Shown one piece after another: positions 8,153 through 16,858 of a stretch of 50,114 bases of DNA; position 1 is the first letter of the stretch; every line of letters starts with the position of its first letter. Below the pieces are notes generated by a model. The model had not been told where the DNA came from, searched no databases, and was given only the letters and a program-made list of their open reading frames with translations. Source of the DNA: a virus; the IMG/VR virus record IMGVR_UViG_3300045993_000341, positions 1 through 50,114 of that record; one strand, written 5' to 3'. The position numbers and the translations under genes were made by a program.

Positions 8153-8180
8153 ATTCTATCAAAAATAGATTCAAAGTAAA
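8153..8180 (-). promoter_or_regulatory. Promoter reading toward dexA
   Basis: -10 TAGAAT (8153-8158) and -35 TTTACT (8175-8180), 16-bp spacer; same type as the promoters before gp45 and gp32. Confidence 0.6.
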
Positions 8181-8188
8181 ATTTAGTT

Positions 8189-8331
8189 GGACTAGCGGAA
8201 GCTACAGTCCCGAGGTGAAACCGAGTGGCTGGTCTATTGCTGTGCACAAGTTACTTTAGCAATAAGTTTTAAGAATACTCTAAAGGTAATAGCTATAGTA
8301 TCCCTCCATTGTATTCCGGGTAAGCTAGTCC
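8189..8331 (-). ncRNA. Candidate structured small RNA
   Basis: A 143-nt unit closed by a perfect 8-bp stem (GGACTAGC at 8324-8331 with GCTAGTCC at 8189-8196). Inside is a 6-bp hairpin (ATTGCT...AGCAAT) and further G/C-rich helices. It lies just downstream of a promoter (8424-8451), contains no open frame, and ends immediately before the next promoter, the layout of a small-RNA gene. No known family recognised. Confidence 0.5.
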
Positions 8332-8423
8332 CTAGCTCTAATTCTTTCTACTCCAGCTTCCAAAGTCTATGAACAGAATATAGTTCAACTTTAGTTGAAC
8401 ACAACTATCCTTTCTATAGAATA

Positions 8424-8451
8424 ATTATAACATCCGTAGAACTTTTGTAAA
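8424..8451 (-). promoter_or_regulatory. Promoter driving the 8189-8331 RNA and dexA operon
   Basis: -10 TATAAT (8424-8429), -35 TTTACA (8446-8451), 16-bp spacer, minus strand. Confidence 0.65.
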
Positions 8452-8555
8452 ATCTTTTTTACTGTGCTTACAAAGTCATGAGCTTCAAGGAAAAATTTAC
8501 ATTAAAGCTTCTGTGGTATATAATCAACCATCAAACTTTAACATTGAAAGGCCAC

Positions 8556-10211
8556 ATGGCAAATCGTGATCAAGAGATTCTAACCGCATTTAAAACACTA
8601 GGATTTTCTCCTAGGAATAATCAGGTTGAGATCATCAATAATGTAGTGTCATCTTTCTTGGATGAAAAGAAGAAGAATGTAATTCTTTGTGCAGGAACTG
8701 GTATCGGTAAGTCTATCATTGCAGCCGTTGTTGCAGAGGTTCTTAAGGTTGTGGCTGATTCCAACCTCTCTGGTATATATTTATCCTCGACCAATCAGCT
8801 GATTGACCAGTACGGGGATTCTTTCAAGCACCTTCCCGAGATGAAGTTCTTCCGTATTAAGGGTGCTCGTAACTACGGCTGTGAGTACTTCATCGAACGT
8901 GGTAACAAATTTGCGACCGGTGAGGATTGCGTCAAGACCGAACTCTCGGACATGGAATGCAATAAGTACTGTAACAAATGCAAGTACGATCAAAATAAGA
9001 AGATCATCAACAAGACGGAAAATCTGATTACGAACTACTCGTACTTCATGATTTCAAAGTTGAAGTCCGAACATCTCTTGGATCGGAATCTACAGGTATT
9101 TGATGAGGCCCACTTGCTCAACGATACCTTCTGCTCTCAAGTTTCTATTGATGTGTCCGTAGATTCACTGACCAAACTGTGCGAAAATCTAAACGACCTG
9201 AACGGCAAGGCTGATAATCAAAAGGCCGATCTGATCATGTTCCGCAAAGAGATTGAACGCCACGGAATCCATATCGGAAACTACAAGGCAAAGATCAAAG
9301 AACTTCTAAACATCTACAAATCAGTTTCGGATGTTGCTAACCATCAAGCCGCTCTGATCCCAGATCTTAAGGCAAAGAACAAGGTTCGTAAAGTCGGTTC
9401 ACGATTTTCTAGACTTGGGGATTTGATTGAATCATTCTTCGAGCATGACTATGACCACGTTTTTGATGACACTGTTGACAAGCAAATTTCTATCAAACCG
9501 ATCTTCGTCTCGGACATGATGAGCCTTCTGCTTGGTCGTTACAATCTATTTATGTCGGCTACGATCTCAAAGGATTTTGCCAAGACAACTTTCAACCTGG
9601 CTCCAGCTGATACGGCTTACATCAATCCAGAAGAGATCTTCCCCAAGGAAAACAAGCCAATTTTCTTCATCGGCAAAGAGAACCTGAACTATCAAAAGAT
9701 GAAGGATCCTCAGACGTTCAAGGATATGGCCAAGGTAATTCAGTACATCGTAGAACATCACAAGAATGATAAGGGCATCATTCTAGTTCCCTCGTTCTAT
9801 GCGTCTAGGATGCTGTCTCAGGCGATTCCAAAGTCTGTCCGATTGTTCCTACATGAACAAGGAACTAATTCGGCTGAGATCGTAGAAGAGTTTCGGAAAC
9901 ATAATGGCTCGGGTGTTCTCATGTCACCTTCCATCTTCGAAGGTTTGGACTTTAAGGATGATGAATCGCGGTATCAGATTATTTGTAAGACACCTTATGC
10001 ATCACTCGGTGATCTGCGAGTAAAAAAGATTGCCGATTCGTATGGAACAATTTACAAAGAGATGACTCTGTATAAAATACTCCAAGGAATCGGCAGGTCT
10101 ATACGGTCTTCTGAGGATACCGCGGTAACTTATTTCCTTGATAAGTCCTCAGAAACTCTGTTCAAATCTTCCCAGAATATCTGGGTTGATAGATACGATC
10201 TTAAGCGGTAG
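8556..10211 (+). CDS. DinG/XPD-like superfamily 2 helicase with iron-sulfur cysteines
   Basis: 551 aa from ATG 8556, chosen because AAAGG lies 4 nt before it. Walker A AGTGIGKS (about residues 46-53), DEAH box as VFDEAHLL (about 182-189), and a cysteine cluster between them (YGCEYF, GEDC, MECNKYCNKC) matching the Fe-S domain of XPD/DinG helicases. The C-terminal helicase half has LVPSFYASRM, SIFEGLDFKDD and QGIGRSIRSSED (motif VI). Predicted 5'-3' unwinding in replication or repair. It is one of only two plus-strand genes and converges with the ClpP-like gene, overlapping it by 11 nt. Confidence 0.85.
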   Translation: MANRDQEILTAFKTLGFSPRNNQVEIINNVVSSFLDEKKKNVILCAGTGIGKSIIAAVVAEVLKVVADSNLSGIYLSSTNQLIDQYGDSFKHLPEMKFFRIKGARNYGCEYFIERGNKFATGEDCVKTELSDMECNKYCNKCKYDQNKKIINKTENLITNYSYFMISKLKSEHLLDRNLQVFDEAHLLNDTFCSQVSIDVSVDSLTKLCENLNDLNGKADNQKADLIMFRKEIERHGIHIGNYKAKIKELLNIYKSVSDVANHQAALIPDLKAKNKVRKVGSRFSRLGDLIESFFEHDYDHVFDDTVDKQISIKPIFVSDMMSLLLGRYNLFMSATISKDFAKTTFNLAPADTAYINPEEIFPKENKPIFFIGKENLNYQKMKDPQTFKDMAKVIQYIVEHHKNDKGIILVPSFYASRMLSQAIPKSVRLFLHEQGTNSAEIVEEFRKHNGSGVLMSPSIFEGLDFKDDESRYQIICKTPYASLGDLRVKKIADSYGTIYKEMTLYKILQGIGRSIRSSEDTAVTYFLDKSSETLFKSSQNIWVDRYDLKR

Positions 10212-10923
10212 GCTTTTTGGTTCTCTTCTTGAGGACCACATCAGCCACAATTTCAGCAACATCTGCAACTTCAGGAGCCACTGGTGTCACAACTGGTGGC
10301 TTTTTAGTTTTAGGAGCTTTGTGATGAGCTGCTGCATTTTCCTCTTGGTACTTTTGCTTGTTCTGAAGACGCTTGGCAATTTCTTTGTCATCAAACCAGA
10401 ACTCTACACCCTTGTGAACATCTACAATTTCAGCTGGAGTCAAGAATCCACCATAAGTAGTCTCAAGAATCTGCTTGATCTGCTTTGTAGAGAAGTCAAC
10501 GTTCGACTTGATCTGACCAGTAGATCCAAACGCGCTATATGAAGCAGTATGAACTAGCATGTGAGCAGACTTCGTGACCATGACCTCAGCACAATTCAGT
10601 GTGATGATTGAAGCTGCTGAATGACATTTGCCCGTGATAATTGCTCGGACAGAAGCCGATGAGGCCTTGACTGCCTCAATGATTGATAGAGCACCATCCA
10701 GATCGCCACCAGATGATCCCATGACAAAGACGAATTGGTCATATTCCTCTGCATTGTAAAGCAGATGGTTCAGCTCACGATACTTTGCAGGAGCACCAAT
10801 ATCTTCATCAAAGAATATTGTGTGGACGGAAACCGCTGTTCTGTGAGATTTGATCATGGATGGAAAATTATCCTGTTGTATCAATTCGATGATCTGATCG
10901 TTATCGTTATTTCTCATTTTCAT
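10201..10923 (-). CDS. ClpP-like serine protease/hydrolase fold protein
   Basis: 240 aa. Crotonase/ClpP fold with GSSGGDLDGALSI (oxyanion region, about residues 69-81), a nucleophile serine in KCHSAASI (about 98-105) and histidine in MLVHTAS (about 121-127). A charged, Lys/Pro/Ala-rich tail (from about 195) replaces the usual end. Possible roles are processing of phage proteins or proteolysis of host factors. The start overlaps the nuclease gene's stop (ATGA). Confidence 0.75.
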   Translation of the reverse strand: MKMRNNDNDQIIELIQQDNFPSMIKSHRTAVSVHTIFFDEDIGAPAKYRELNHLLYNAEEYDQFVFVMGSSGGDLDGALSIIEAVKASSASVRAIITGKCHSAASIITLNCAEVMVTKSAHMLVHTASYSAFGSTGQIKSNVDFSTKQIKQILETTYGGFLTPAEIVDVHKGVEFWFDDKEIAKRLQNKQKYQEENAAAHHKAPKTKKPPVVTPVAPEVADVAEIVADVVLKKRTKKPTA

Positions 10924-11591
10924 AACTTCTTTTCCTTATCGGTTAGTTTTATTAGTTCTTTCATCCACTTGACTGATGGTTCTATGAATACCTCGATGTT
11001 CGCACCACCTTCGACTACCATTAGAATAACCAGATCACTTATTCTAATTCCATATCTTTCAAACACCATGCATGCATAAGCCGCGCACTGTAGGAAATAA
11101 GCATTGATGTCTTCTTTGTACTTCAGACGAGATGAAGTTTTAAAGTCAACGATTGCCAATTTTCCATCATATTCGGCTATGCAATCTACTGTCCCTGCCA
11201 AACCTATCATCTTTGAGTACATTTGGTGTTCTAGCACAAAGACATTATCTACATGCTCTTCCAAATGCTTTTTCATGGTAAGAAAATCTTGTTTGTAAAA
11301 CATAGAGATGTCAGACCATTCCCTATTTAGGAGGAGGTTCTCACAAGCAAGGTGAATTGCAGTCCCACGAGTAGCGGCAGCTTTAGTAATCCTATCTGCT
11401 TCCTTGTGTCCTACAGCTTCTCTCCAAGCAGCAATGCTTTCTTTCCCGGTGCTAAATTGACCCACGAAGGAAGTAACTGATCTGTACTTATTTCCTTCTG
11501 GGTCAAAATAATATCTAATAGGCCCAGAATCATCTCGCACGAGTTCAAAATTCTGGGGTTTCACATTTTCATAACGAATAAAGTTTTTCAT
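10920..11591 (-). CDS. PD-(D/E)XK exonuclease (RecB/Cas4-like)
   Basis: 223 aa. The nuclease core is visible as RGTAIHLACENLL (about residues 75-87, motif with H), GLAGTVDCIAEYDG (catalytic D) and LAIVDFKTSS (D-x-K), followed by YFLQCAAYACM (QxxxY motif). This is the single-domain phage exonuclease family. It lies in an operon with a protease and PhoH. Confidence 0.85.
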   Translation of the reverse strand: MKNFIRYENVKPQNFELVRDDSGPIRYYFDPEGNKYRSVTSFVGQFSTGKESIAAWREAVGHKEADRITKAAATRGTAIHLACENLLLNREWSDISMFYKQDFLTMKKHLEEHVDNVFVLEHQMYSKMIGLAGTVDCIAEYDGKLAIVDFKTSSRLKYKEDINAYFLQCAAYACMVFERYGIRISDLVILMVVEGGANIEVFIEPSVKWMKELIKLTDKEKKL

Positions 11592-11592
11592 G

Positions 11593-12171
11593 TTAGTCCG
11601 AAAAAGTTCTAATTTTCCAAATATCTTCTAAAGGTCCAGATTGTGAAATTGGAAATATTGTACATTCAGTTAATTTCTTATGAGTTGTAAATTCATTGAA
11701 ATGGTGCGCATCAGAAGAAGATGAAGTATTGCTATAACTAGTTGGAGTTGAGACATTATATCCATGTTTCCTAGCTAATGCTTTTGCAATTCTATGGTAG
11801 TGATCAAACATTCCATTCTCATTATGCCCCACAATTCTAACAGAATGTCCTTGATCCATCAATCCTTTTGCATGATGAAACATCGTGGCAACAAATCTTG
11901 GGTTAGGTTTGTCTGAGTGTAACATAGTGCCGGTGATATTTCTTACATCGTGATGAATTTCATAAGCACCTTTTCTTTTAAAAGATGTCAAACTACCATG
12001 AGTTTTTGGATCACCACCTAGTTCATATTCATGGTAATCTGTCACCCCAGCACTTTTCATTGCTTCATGATCCATTTTTGGAAATACTTCTTTCTTTTCG
12101 TGTGGTGCATCAAAAGATTCTAGAAGTATTGTAGCTTCATTTATTTTTTCTAGATAGGTTTTAAATCTCAT
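11593..12171 (-). CDS. Unknown protein with capsid-targeting-like N terminus
   Basis: 192 aa from ATG 12171; a GTG at 12195 extends it by eight residues. The N terminus MRFKTYLEKINEA resembles the T4 capsid-targeting sequence (T4 IPIII starts MKTYQEFIAEA), including an I-x-E/A site of the type cut by prohead protease. The body is His-rich (EIHHDVRN, MFHHAKGL, FDHYHRIA) with a Ser/Thr stretch. No enzyme family recognised; could be an internal head protein. Confidence 0.6.
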   Translation of the reverse strand: MRFKTYLEKINEATILLESFDAPHEKKEVFPKMDHEAMKSAGVTDYHEYELGGDPKTHGSLTSFKRKGAYEIHHDVRNITGTMLHSDKPNPRFVATMFHHAKGLMDQGHSVRIVGHNENGMFDHYHRIAKALARKHGYNVSTPTSYSNTSSSSDAHHFNEFTTHKKLTECTIFPISQSGPLEDIWKIRTFSD

Positions 12172-12175
12172 AAGT

Positions 12176-12994
12176 CTATAGTCCAAGTTTCTCACATGCC
12201 ATAATCCAGCTCTTAACGAATGCCGATCTTACGATGTCGTCGGTAGTAAATCGGAATGATCTAAACTCTGGCATTAGCCGGGTAGCAGATAGGAAGTCTC
12301 TGAAACCGGATACGTCGTTCTTTGACTTTATCAAGTCATCCTGCTTACCATCACCACAGCAGATAAGAATTGTGTTCTCACCGACACGGGAAATAACAGT
12401 AGAAATTTCATGCCAGTTCAAATCCTGGATTTCATCTACAAGTACAATAGCATCTCGGAACGTTGTGCCGCGTAGGAAAGAAGATGACATGAATTCAATC
12501 TTGCCAGTTTCCTTCAGCTTCTCATAAGCATGCTTGTTGTTTGTAAGTTCCGCGCAGATTTGTACGTACGGCATTTCATATACAGCCATCTTCTCATCCA
12601 AGTCACCTGGTAAGAATCCCATGTCCCGAGTAGGAACAGAAGATCGTACGATGATTAATTTCTTGAATCTTGAGTCCTGATATAGAATCTCAAGCAGTGC
12701 AAAATACACGGCCATAAAGCTCTTACCAGTTCCTACTGTACCATGGAGGATATATCCATCGGCATCACCATTCTCCCAAGCTTGGAAGAAACATTTCTGT
12801 GTCTCTGTTAGGGGTGACAATTTCTTAATGTCAGCCAGTTTAACCATTTTGCCAGCATTAGGTAATACCTTCGCTGTCATCTCATTTATCAGTTCTTTTT
12901 CTAATTGTTTCTGTTGTCGAACAAGCCGTTTTGCTGTACGTTCGGTTTGTGTTGATGATGATACTTTCCGCGGTGTTACTGGTGCTCTGGCCAT
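12176..12994 (-). CDS. phoH: PhoH-like ATPase
   Basis: 272 aa. Walker A GTVGTGKS (about residues 83-90), FLPGDLDEKM (PhoH signature), SFLRGTTF and VDEIQDL (Walker B). N-terminal 45 residues are basic and coiled. PhoH proteins are ATPases linked to RNA metabolism and are frequent in marine and freshwater myoviruses. Confidence 0.88.
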   Translation of the reverse strand: MARAPVTPRKVSSSTQTERTAKRLVRQQKQLEKELINEMTAKVLPNAGKMVKLADIKKLSPLTETQKCFFQAWENGDADGYILHGTVGTGKSFMAVYFALLEILYQDSRFKKLIIVRSSVPTRDMGFLPGDLDEKMAVYEMPYVQICAELTNNKHAYEKLKETGKIEFMSSSFLRGTTFRDAIVLVDEIQDLNWHEISTVISRVGENTILICCGDGKQDDLIKSKNDVSGFRDFLSATRLMPEFRSFRFTTDDIVRSAFVKSWIMACEKLGL

Positions 12995-13009
12995 TATTTT
13001 CCCTTTAAG

Positions 13010-13285
13010 TTATAAGAAAGTCGAAGTGTGATTTAGCTGTGATCCTGCTGCTTGTTTATGGATTTTGTTTAGAACTTCTTTGAAGCCGGCCGGGATGGCG
13101 CGGCCATACGAACCTGGAACAGTGGTAGAATAACCTACCAGCGGTGCAGACAATAAGCGTGATAGTTTACCCACTTCAGAGCAATAGGGGCAGACATCAG
13201 CTTCTACATTGTCGCGGTCATCCATTCGTTTGGATTGCTCACATGCTTGATTGCAATTTGAGCAGTGGTAGTCATAGAGTGCCAT
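13010..13285 (-). CDS. FmdB-like zinc-ribbon protein
   Basis: 91 aa. N terminus MALYDYHCSNCNQ and CPYC form the CxxC...CxxC zinc ribbon of the FmdB family. The rest (VPGSYGRAIPAGFKEVLNKIHKQ) is like phage homologues, which are usually uncharacterised. Overlaps the end of the upstream membrane-protein gene by 14 nt. Confidence 0.75.
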   Translation of the reverse strand: MALYDYHCSNCNQACEQSKRMDDRDNVEADVCPYCSEVGKLSRLLSAPLVGYSTTVPGSYGRAIPAGFKEVLNKIHKQAAGSQLNHTSTFL

Positions 13286-13511
13286 TTTTCTTCTTTTCTT
13301 TTAAGATTGTGTTGGTCTTTTCTATTTTGTACAAAATATTGTACATCTCGGTTGGGACTAAAATCAAAGTGAAACACAATGATAGTATAGCCGCAACCAG
13401 GTGAGCAATTATTGCCGGTACGATAAGAATTAAAGTACAGACAAATATTTTGAACTGAGAATAGGCCGACAATTTTTGATTATCTAGCATATTTCTAGTT
13501 ATCTGGATCAT
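13272..13511 (-). CDS. Small integral membrane protein
   Basis: 79 aa with a hydrophobic segment from about residues 21-52 (FKIFVCTLILIVPAII then LVAAILSLCFTLIL), enough for one long or two short membrane helices, and a Lys-rich C-terminal tail. The ATG overlaps the upstream stop (ATGA). A holin or inner-membrane modulator role is possible but unsupported. Confidence 0.6.
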   Translation of the reverse strand: MIQITRNMLDNQKLSAYSQFKIFVCTLILIVPAIIAHLVAAILSLCFTLILVPTEMYNILYKIEKTNTILKEKKKNGTL

Positions 13512-13807
13512 GCAAGAGCGATCTTCGTTGGTGGTACAATGATCTTCTTGAAGCGTTCATTGTAGTGGTTTAGCAATTCCTCAGATGGGAAAGCAATACC
13601 TGTGACAGAAGATGGAACGGCAAATCCGGCTTCCTTATCTGCATACGGCATGAATTCCAAAAGTCCCATACGACCTTGACCGCGTTCATCTACGTCCGTT
13701 ACCAGCTGTAGAATATCACGGCAGATGTATGAACCTGGGTTCTCTGCTACGGTCGCTAGGATTTCTGTGCCGTCGATTAGTTTCAAAATTACTACTTGAG
13801 TTTCCAT
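13508..13807 (-). CDS. Probable Sm/Hfq-like small beta protein
   Basis: 99 aa. The pattern VILKLIDGTEILATV, then GLLEFMPYAD and VTGIAFPSEELLNHY resembles small phage proteins with an Sm-like beta barrel. Suggested role: RNA binding. The assignment rests on motif shape only. Confidence 0.5.
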   Translation of the reverse strand: METQVVILKLIDGTEILATVAENPGSYICRDILQLVTDVDERGQGRMGLLEFMPYADKEAGFAVPSSVTGIAFPSEELLNHYNERFKKIIVPPTKIALA

Positions 13808-13809
13808 TT

Positions 13810-13971
13810 TTAATTCTCACTTTCATCATAAGGGGTTTTATCTATCGTTTGGATGTCTTCACATCCTTTACACTTGAGGCCGAAACAGATGTAGCCATCT
13901 TCTTTCCAGGTTATGACATCAACTTTATTTCTGCCGAATATGTGTAAAATTTTATGGATCAGTTTTTGCAT
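13810..13971 (-). CDS. Short hypothetical protein
   Basis: 53 aa from ATG 13971 (MQKLIHKILHIF...). A TTG at 13998 would put the start inside a terminator hairpin and is unlikely. There is no clear ribosome-binding site. One CKGC pair suggests metal binding. Low confidence as an expressed gene. Confidence 0.4.
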   Translation of the reverse strand: MQKLIHKILHIFGRNKVDVITWKEDGYICFGLKCKGCEDIQTIDKTPYDESEN

Positions 13972-13975
13972 AGCT

Positions 13976-14009
13976 AAAAAGGGATCGGACTGTATCAATC
14001 CGATCCCTT
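13976..14009 (-). terminator. Rho-independent terminator
   Basis: Perfect 9-bp stem (13981-13989 with 13999-14007) followed on the minus strand by a TTTTT run; ends the HTH gene transcript. Confidence 0.8.
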
Positions 14010-14049
14010 CAGGTTTAGTTTTGATTGATACAAAACTATTTATGTGACA

Positions 14050-14286
14050 TTACATGTAGGCACGAGGTCCTGCAACAGAAAAGGCCATAGCGATCATGCG
14101 AGCCGATGGCTTACCAACCTTGTATGTAGTACCTTCAGCGGCACGACGAGTATAGATGCAAGCACCATCACGGCGCAGACGCGAAACAACCTTGGAAGGC
14201 GAAGCGACACCAAGCAGTTGAAGCTCGTGAACGGTAACACCGGTCTGGGTTGATGCAAGTTGGAGAGTGAATTGTTTCTGGTTCAT
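14050..14286 (-). CDS. Small helix-turn-helix-like protein
   Basis: 78 aa, basic. Residues 16-48 (GVTVHELQLLGVASPSKVV then SRLRRDGACIYTRR) fit a winged-helix/HTH DNA-binding pattern. It lies between gp32 and a terminator, so it may be a transcription regulator; the target is unknown. Confidence 0.5.
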   Translation of the reverse strand: MNQKQFTLQLASTQTGVTVHELQLLGVASPSKVVSRLRRDGACIYTRRAAEGTTYKVGKPSARMIAMAFSVAGPRAYM

Positions 14287-14317
14287 CGGATTTCCTAAAA
14301 TAATAAATGATGCTTTT

Positions 14318-14356
14318 CAAAAACGGGGTATGATTAAGCAACAAAATCGTACCCCG
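14318..14356 (-). terminator. Terminator after gp32
   Basis: 7-bp stem CGGGGTA/TACCCCG (14324-14330 with 14350-14356) followed by a T-run on the minus strand, five nt after the gp32 stop. Confidence 0.75.
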
Positions 14357-14361
14357 AATCT

Positions 14362-15264
14362 TTAGTCGTTAACTAGAGAATTGAAGAAAGCAGTTTCGTC
14401 TTCGTCATCTGCTTGTACAACTGGTGGAGCCTTTGGCTTAGCGGCAGGTTTTGCAGCCTTTGCTGGAGCCGGAGCTTCTTCTGCAATCTTAGACAATTCA
14501 TCAAGTTCCTTGTCATAGTCAGCAGCAGGTGTAGAACGTGGAGCATCCTGACCTGTAACCCAGAGGAATTTCTTCTTGAGTTCTTCGGGAGTCTTGAACT
14601 TATCAGCAGTCACTTCATCTTCCAAACGGTAGCAAAGTGCCAGGACTTCATCGATGCGTTTCTTACCACCAGCAATTGATTTCTTGCTAGAGAACTTGGA
14701 AGTATCGTAGTTAGGGAAGTTTGCAACAATGGTCATGCGAAGAAGGAAATCTGCACCAGCTTCTGGGTCAAACACGTTGATTGGTTCTTCACCAAGATCC
14801 TCGTCAGGCTTTGCAGCAGACACGATCTTATCAAAGATTTTCTTACCGTACTTGAATTTGAAAACCTTACCTTCATTCTCTGGATTCTCTTGGTCTTTGA
14901 TAACCAGGATATTCGAGATGTAGTTGAGTTTACGACCACGAGCGGATACGATCTTCTTGTTTTCATCCAGACCAGTATTCCACAGCTCACGGTTCACTTC
15001 AGCAATGTAGTCTTGTTGACCCAAAGTAGAGAGCGAGTTTTCAATGTACCAACGGTTGGTGCTTGGATCTTTGAAAGAGTGAGTATAAAGACGCACAAAC
15101 GGAATGTCAGTGATTTCTTTATTTGGAAGGAATCGGATTACAGCGGAACCATTTCCTGCCTTGTCCTTGGTCAATCTCCAATAGGTTTCGGAGCCTTCAT
15201 TATAATTTTTCTTTTTTGCCGTTACTGAGTCAATCTGAGTAAGGAGGGATTCGAAGTTCATCAT
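14362..15264 (-). CDS. 32: Single-stranded DNA-binding protein gp32
   Basis: 300 aa. It has the N-terminal basic cooperativity region (LLTQIDSVTAKKKN), the OB-fold core (VIRFLPNKE, HSFKDPSTNRWYIEN) and an acidic C-terminal tail (QADDEDETAFFNSLVND) that recruits partners. In T4 the core binds zinc through one His and three Cys; here the matching stretch (about residues 66-95) keeps the His but has no cysteines. AAGG precedes the start. It has its own promoter and terminator, fitting a highly expressed monocistron. Confidence 0.92.
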   Translation of the reverse strand: MMNFESLLTQIDSVTAKKKNYNEGSETYWRLTKDKAGNGSAVIRFLPNKEITDIPFVRLYTHSFKDPSTNRWYIENSLSTLGQQDYIAEVNRELWNTGLDENKKIVSARGRKLNYISNILVIKDQENPENEGKVFKFKYGKKIFDKIVSAAKPDEDLGEEPINVFDPEAGADFLLRMTIVANFPNYDTSKFSSKKSIAGGKKRIDEVLALCYRLEDEVTADKFKTPEELKKKFLWVTGQDAPRSTPAADYDKELDELSKIAEEAPAPAKAAKPAAKPKAPPVVQADDEDETAFFNSLVND

Positions 15265-15351
15265 TTTAATAGCCTTTTTAAAGTAATTTGCACATTAATT
15301 GTAGTCGCAATGTGACGGAATCGACAACTTATTTAATCAAAGCATAGTACT

Positions 15352-15379
15352 ATTCTATCAAAATAGAAAGAAAAGTAAA
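15352..15379 (-). promoter_or_regulatory. Promoter of gp32
   Basis: -10 TAGAAT (15352-15357), -35 TTTACT (15374-15379), 16-bp spacer. Confidence 0.6.
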
Positions 15380-15396
15380 ATATATTTTGACCCAGC

Positions 15397-15418
15397 AAAA
15401 AGAGGCCGAAGCCTCTTT
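15397..15418 (-). terminator. Terminator after the TROVE gene
   Basis: 8-bp stem AAAGAGGC/GCCTCTTT with a TTCG loop on the minus strand followed by Ts, three nt after the TROVE stop. Confidence 0.85.
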
Positions 15419-15420
15419 AG

Positions 15421-16833
15421 TTACAGATCGTAACGTGTCTGCATCACAGCCTTCAGCATGATAGCTTCAGGTGTAAAGTTATCCATATCTCCGGACAGCA
15501 CAGCCGAAGCAATTGCTGGGGAGAATCCAGATACCAGAGCGGCTCCTGACTTATCAAATGCTACAGGAACATTTGAATGCGCATTCAGATTCCAGAACAC
15601 GATGTTAGGAACCTTGTAACCAGCTTCCTCGTACTTCCGAGTGATCATCTGCATGGCAGAATCATCACACTCCACACATTCGTTAAATTGCATATCTGAA
15701 AACAGAATTAATGTTTCTGGCATATCAGCAGCAGGAACCTTGTTCGCAGTTGCAGTAGACAGAATCTTTGCAAAAGCGGCATGCAGATTAGTGCTCATTG
15801 ACCAGTCAGTAGCAACCATTTGGTCGATCTTTTGGTTGATGTTACCCTTCAAATGAACTAGTTGTGGCTTCTCAGAGAAGGTCAGCATACAATCCTTAAA
15901 AGGACCGACATTCTTATCTGCAAAGTACAGACCCAGAGAGACTGAGATTTCCAGACAAGTTGTAGTACCCTTCTTACCGGCCTTGCAGGTCATAGAACCA
16001 GACACGTCCACAAGTGGAAGTACCTTAGCATCACCGACATAGTTTGGCAGAGCAGCCCATTGAGCTTCAATCACATCAAGTTCTTGCTTATCCCAAGTTT
16101 GGGCATAACCAGAAATGCGACCCTTCAGCACGTCATGTGGAAAAATAGCGGAAGCATTGATCTTCGCACCATCTTCACCCTTGACCAACTTGGTGATGTA
16201 TTCACCATAGGTAGTACCATGGCGACCAAACGCCTTCTTGTACCGAGCATGAGCTACGGATGGAACATGAGAGTAGTTGATCTGATCCCAGTTACCAGCA
16301 CACATTTGTTGCTCAACGGTAGTAGACAGAGTCACCAACGACTTACGGAAGAACTTTGGGCTCATTCCGAAAAACTCACGGATTTCTCGAGCAAGTTCAC
16401 CCTTACGTGGAGTCCACTTTGCAGCAAGTCCATTCTTGGCACGGAGAGCGTCACCCAACATAGTGAATGCAACTTCCTTCAGTGGCTTGGTCTTAAAGAC
16501 AAAGAGGTCATCCCAACGACCCAACTCGGGCACCTTCTTAGCAAGAGCAATTGCTGCTTCGGGGTTGGTCTTTTCCAAATGTACCAGGACGGTACGGAAG
16601 ATTTCACGTTCACCGGCACCACCACGAACGTCACGGACCCATGCTACAATTCGTAATGCAAGATCAGAGTTTTCTGCATAGGCAGCAGTGAACTGTGGGA
16701 TGATATTCTTACCGCGGCTCGCACCGATGGCAAAGAAAAGATCCACACAGGCGTTTGCGGTAGAGGCACGAGCCTTCATACCGTTGGTGGTACGGGCAAC
16801 TTGGTTGTCGATTGCGATTGCGAATGCATTCAT
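15421..16833 (-). CDS. TROVE-domain (Ro60/Rsr-like) RNA-binding protein with vWA domain
   Basis: 470 aa. The N-terminal alpha-helical ring region has RDVRGGAGEREIFR (about residues 67-80) and VPELGRWDDLFVF (about 101-113), TROVE/DUF2828 hallmarks. The C-terminal vWA domain has a complete MIDAS, VDVSGSM (about 272-278). Ro60 and bacterial Rsr bind Y RNAs and misfolded RNAs and act with exonucleases in RNA quality control. Phage Ro homologues are known from mycobacteriophages. The gene follows a 480-nt structured leader with its own promoter. Precise relation (classical TROVE or DUF2828) is uncertain. Confidence 0.82.
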   Translation of the reverse strand: MNAFAIAIDNQVARTTNGMKARASTANACVDLFFAIGASRGKNIIPQFTAAYAENSDLALRIVAWVRDVRGGAGEREIFRTVLVHLEKTNPEAAIALAKKVPELGRWDDLFVFKTKPLKEVAFTMLGDALRAKNGLAAKWTPRKGELAREIREFFGMSPKFFRKSLVTLSTTVEQQMCAGNWDQINYSHVPSVAHARYKKAFGRHGTTYGEYITKLVKGEDGAKINASAIFPHDVLKGRISGYAQTWDKQELDVIEAQWAALPNYVGDAKVLPLVDVSGSMTCKAGKKGTTTCLEISVSLGLYFADKNVGPFKDCMLTFSEKPQLVHLKGNINQKIDQMVATDWSMSTNLHAAFAKILSTATANKVPAADMPETLILFSDMQFNECVECDDSAMQMITRKYEEAGYKVPNIVFWNLNAHSNVPVAFDKSGAALVSGFSPAIASAVLSGDMDNFTPEAIMLKAVMQTRYDL

Positions 16834-16858
16834 GATATTCTCTCTTTCATTAATAAAC

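Larger units (their letters stand above)
8101..8555. other. 455-bp non-coding divergent control region
   Basis: Between the minus-strand exonuclease gene and the plus-strand helicase gene. It holds two minus-strand promoters, a 7-bp hairpin with a 4-nt loop just after the upstream promoter (8386-8403) and the structured RNA at 8189-8331. A plus-strand ATG at 8478 is in frame with the helicase but has no ribosome-binding site. I see no strong plus-strand promoter. Confidence 0.6.

Noticed and set aside
8478-8555. Earlier start for the helicase at 8478
   Set aside because: No ribosome-binding site before it and the extra residues do not match helicase N termini; AAAGG precedes 8556.
16060-16656. 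Plus-strand frame of 198 codons
   Set aside because: Antisense to the TROVE gene, whose motifs and stop/start context are clear.
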